Source: Silene noctiflora (lineage: Eukaryota > Streptophyta > Magnoliopsida > Caryophyllales > Caryophyllaceae). From it: a stretch of 25,471 bases of DNA. A program made the translations under genes and the position numbers. Below are positions 23,684 to 25,471 of this stretch, one piece after another. The DNA lies in assembly GCA_009801015.1 (NCBI GenBank), contig VHZZ01000349.1:89497-114967 (forward strand), read 5' to 3'. Under the pieces are notes generated by a model. That model did not search any database. It was not told where the DNA came from and saw only the letters and a list, made by a program, of their open reading frames with translations. Position 1 is the stretch's first letter, and each line of letters opens with the position of its first letter.

Positions 23684-23747
23684 AACATTCTTCATAACAC
23701 TCTCTTTCACTAAATCGAAAGATCTCAAATTCCCTGCAAATTCAGAG
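23684..23747. repeat. Direct repeat flanking the NLR, right copy
   Basis: Begins aacattcttcataacactct and ends 'ccctgcaaattcagag'. The minus strand here gives 'tgaatttgcag', a good splice acceptor for the block that follows, matching the layout at 25160. Confidence 0.8.
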
Positions 23748-23802
23748 ATAATATACTTTTAATAACACGATCTGACCTTAGAAGAGAAGATTGAGTTGGT
23801 AC

Positions 23803-23876
23803 CTTGGAAGCTCATAATTCGTTCACTGCTACCCGAAGGTTGTCATCAGAGAGTGTGATCCGTGACAAAGCCCCTG
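23803..23876 (-). pseudogene. Broken copy of exon-like block (unknown gene)
   Basis: The minus strand reads GALSRITLSDDNLRVAVNEL and then a TGA stop, where the copy at 25310-25391 has CGA (Arg). The donor 'aag|gtacc' is kept. The block therefore looks like a decayed duplicate. I do not recognise the parent protein. Confidence 0.5.
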
Positions 23877-23890
23877 ATTTTCAAGTCGAA

Positions 23891-24366
23891 ACAAACAAAC
23901 AAACATGGCAACATTTGTTTAGGCTTTGCTTTTGGATAACTTTATTATGCAAGTTGCAGAAGTATATAGCTAAATACGAAACATAAAACAAATACTCCGT
24001 AGCTAAGAGTCTAAGACGGGACAAAAATGAACACGAATACAACTGGGTGAGACGTAAAGAGTATAGTTCAGAGATCCGTCTGAAGGCAGCCTAGTCTGCT
24101 ATGAAATACTAATTACATCTTCACACAGATTTTATGCCTTTCACACAGTAAAATGACTGATAAGGAAGCAGCAGCAGAAGTACAACCAAGTCGACCGTCA
24201 TATTAATAAATAGCGCAATTTAGACATGCAGTTTAAACGATATAAAATTATAATATGGAATTACCCCAAATATTTAGAAGGAGCCATCAATTGCATAGAT
24301 TAAATCCAACAATGCTTGCATTCCCTGAACACGAAAATAGATCACCTCTATAAGACTGTGAAAACA
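23891..24366. other. Spacer between duplicated blocks, no gene supported
   Basis: No ORF of interest. A few words ('acatggcaacat' at 23903) recur near 25432, so part of it belongs to the duplicated unit. Confidence 0.4.
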
Positions 24367-24402
24367 GTCTATCTCCAGTCAATCAGGAAGCTACTAAGAT
24401 AG
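24367..24402 (+). pseudogene. Fragment of transporter last exon (12 codons with stop)
   Basis: The 36 bases match 18754-18789, the last 12 codons of the transporter, with five substitutions and no frame break. The encoded tail is VYLQSIRKLLR-stop against VYLHSIGKLQR-stop. Upstream of 24366 I see no match to the transporter intron or earlier exons, so the duplication appears to break within the last exon. Confidence 0.8.
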
Positions 24403-25152
24403 CAGTAGTTGCTGCTTTTTTGTTGCATGGAGGCTTTGAACACGACCAACACAATGTGAACGCGATGCAGTGGATACCATAGAGACGAGCATGTGACTTA
24501 TAGAAGGCGGTTTCACGTGGTGTTCAATGATCATAATGATAATCTAGGCATACCATAGAGACGAGCATGAACAAGGTCGTGAGAGTCTAGATTCAAGGAG
24601 AAACTCAATAGGGCCACAACTGTAAATGCAGATTTCATCGATTGTATCAAATTCTTGAATTTAATCGAAACATCAATGTTATACGGAGTACAATTTTCTT
24701 GCTAAGTAGATAGTGACAAGCACAATTTTATTGTTGACGCCTGACGGGTTTCAATCACTAAATAAAATGTCTATTGATATTCAGTACCACAGAGTCATGC
24801 ATATGTTTCACAGAAACATCGACATGGCTGGAACACAAAATGAAATAGAGAAGCCAAGTTGTAAGGTCCTCACTTCCTCGCCAAAGTTTAGTCGCAAACC
24901 TTCCACGAAATGAGTAATTGCCTTGACTCAGTGTTTTACCATCGGTGCCACATATCCACAACTTAATCGGCCAATGCCAATTGAACATCATTATCCTCCC
25001 AATGTTTATGAAGTAGTCAGGCAAAGAGAGGCCACCGATATCAAATTCCATGCCTGAAGACTGAGGAGAGCAATGGAGGTCAAGATACCAGATTGGAAAC
25101 CAAACATTCTTCACTAGATCGAAAGATCTCAAATTCCCTTGCTACTTGAGAG
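24367..25152. repeat. Segmental duplication, right copy
   Basis: Same-orientation copy of 18747-19752 (see the shared words listed there). On the minus strand it holds a 124-codon ORF (24758-25132, MRSFDLVKNVWFPIW...). The left copy has frame breaks and stops over the same stretch, and the block follows a likely stop codon at 25142-25144, so it may be 3' UTR rather than coding. Confidence 0.85.
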
Positions 25153-25391
25153 GTTTCATCCCCTGCAAAATCAGAGAAAACATAACTTTTAGTAACATGA
25201 TCTGATCTTGGCAAAGTAAAAGTAAGAGATTAAAAAACAGTGGTGTGGATATGCAAAGCCATTAATGCCATTGGAATTCGGAAATGACAAGACAAGATTG
25301 AGTTAGTACCTTGGAAGCTCGTAGTTCGTTCACTGCTAACCGAAGGCCGTCATCAGAGAGTATGATCCTTGACAAAGCCCCTGTACTTAAC
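25142..25391 (-). CDS. Possible 3' end of an unrecognised gene (two exons, partial)
   Basis: Inferred from splice signals. An acceptor 'cttattgtag' precedes an exon at 25310-25391 reading LSTGALSRIILSDDGLRLAV then NELRASK. The donor is 'aag|gtact'. An acceptor 'gattttgcag' at 25163 opens a last exon reading GMKPLK-stop, ending at 25142. The phases fit. The rest of the gene would lie to the right of the window. I do not recognise the protein. It could instead be a spliced 3' UTR of another NLR beyond the edge. Confidence 0.3.
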
Positions 25392-25471
25392 CTACAATAA
25401 GAGGAATGCTGGATTAGAAACTCACAAGCAACATGGCAACATACTACGTAGTATTTAATACCTCTCCGGCT

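Overview
The window is nuclear DNA from a flowering plant. Its genes are split by GT-AG introns, it is AT-rich, and it carries many small plant transposons (tRNA-derived SINEs, Mutator-type and hAT-type MITEs). The recurring 'actccgta/tacggagta' words and the SINE types suggest a dicot, possibly Caryophyllales/Amaranthaceae; that placement is inference, not proof.

Layout. (1) 1-2235: repeat-rich upstream DNA with a Mutator-type MITE, then a pyrimidine-rich leader holding a retroelement tail. (2) 2236-5894 (+): a complete seven-exon calcium-dependent protein kinase of the CPK5/CPK6 type, 579 residues when spliced, with a SINE in intron 5. (3) 5895-14250: about 8 kb of mostly intergenic DNA. 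It holds a near-perfect hairpin (7147-7260), a 53-codon two-membrane-segment ORF on the minus strand (7506-7667), a 538-bp MITE, two SINEs, a 74-codon minus-strand ORF with a TATA box (11167-11391), a tandem duplication, an LTR-like fragment, a second Mutator-type MITE, a GGTCCGG-rich hAT-type element and a foldback element. (4) 14258-18789 (+): a complete fifteen-exon nucleotide-sugar transporter of the 'CMP-sialic acid transporter-like' group, 350 residues, with a roughly 105-bp tandem repeat in its first intron. (5) 18747-25471: a duplicated, rearranged block built around an intronless CC-NB-LRR immune-receptor gene on the minus strand (19873-23229, 1118 residues).

The most informative structure is in (5). 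The last 12 codons and 3' flank of the transporter recur, in the same orientation, at 24367-25152. The NLR segment lies between two direct copies of a roughly 60-bp sequence from this duplicated block. Exon-like pieces of an unrecognised minus-strand transcript occur at 23803-23876 and 25310-25391. This fits a local NLR cluster produced by segmental duplication and nesting.

The kinase (calcium signalling at membranes, including immune signalling in close Arabidopsis relatives) and the NLR are both plausibly defence-related. Nothing in the sequence shows that they or the transporter work together. No clearly new biological system is visible; the notable items are genome-structural and two small ORFs.
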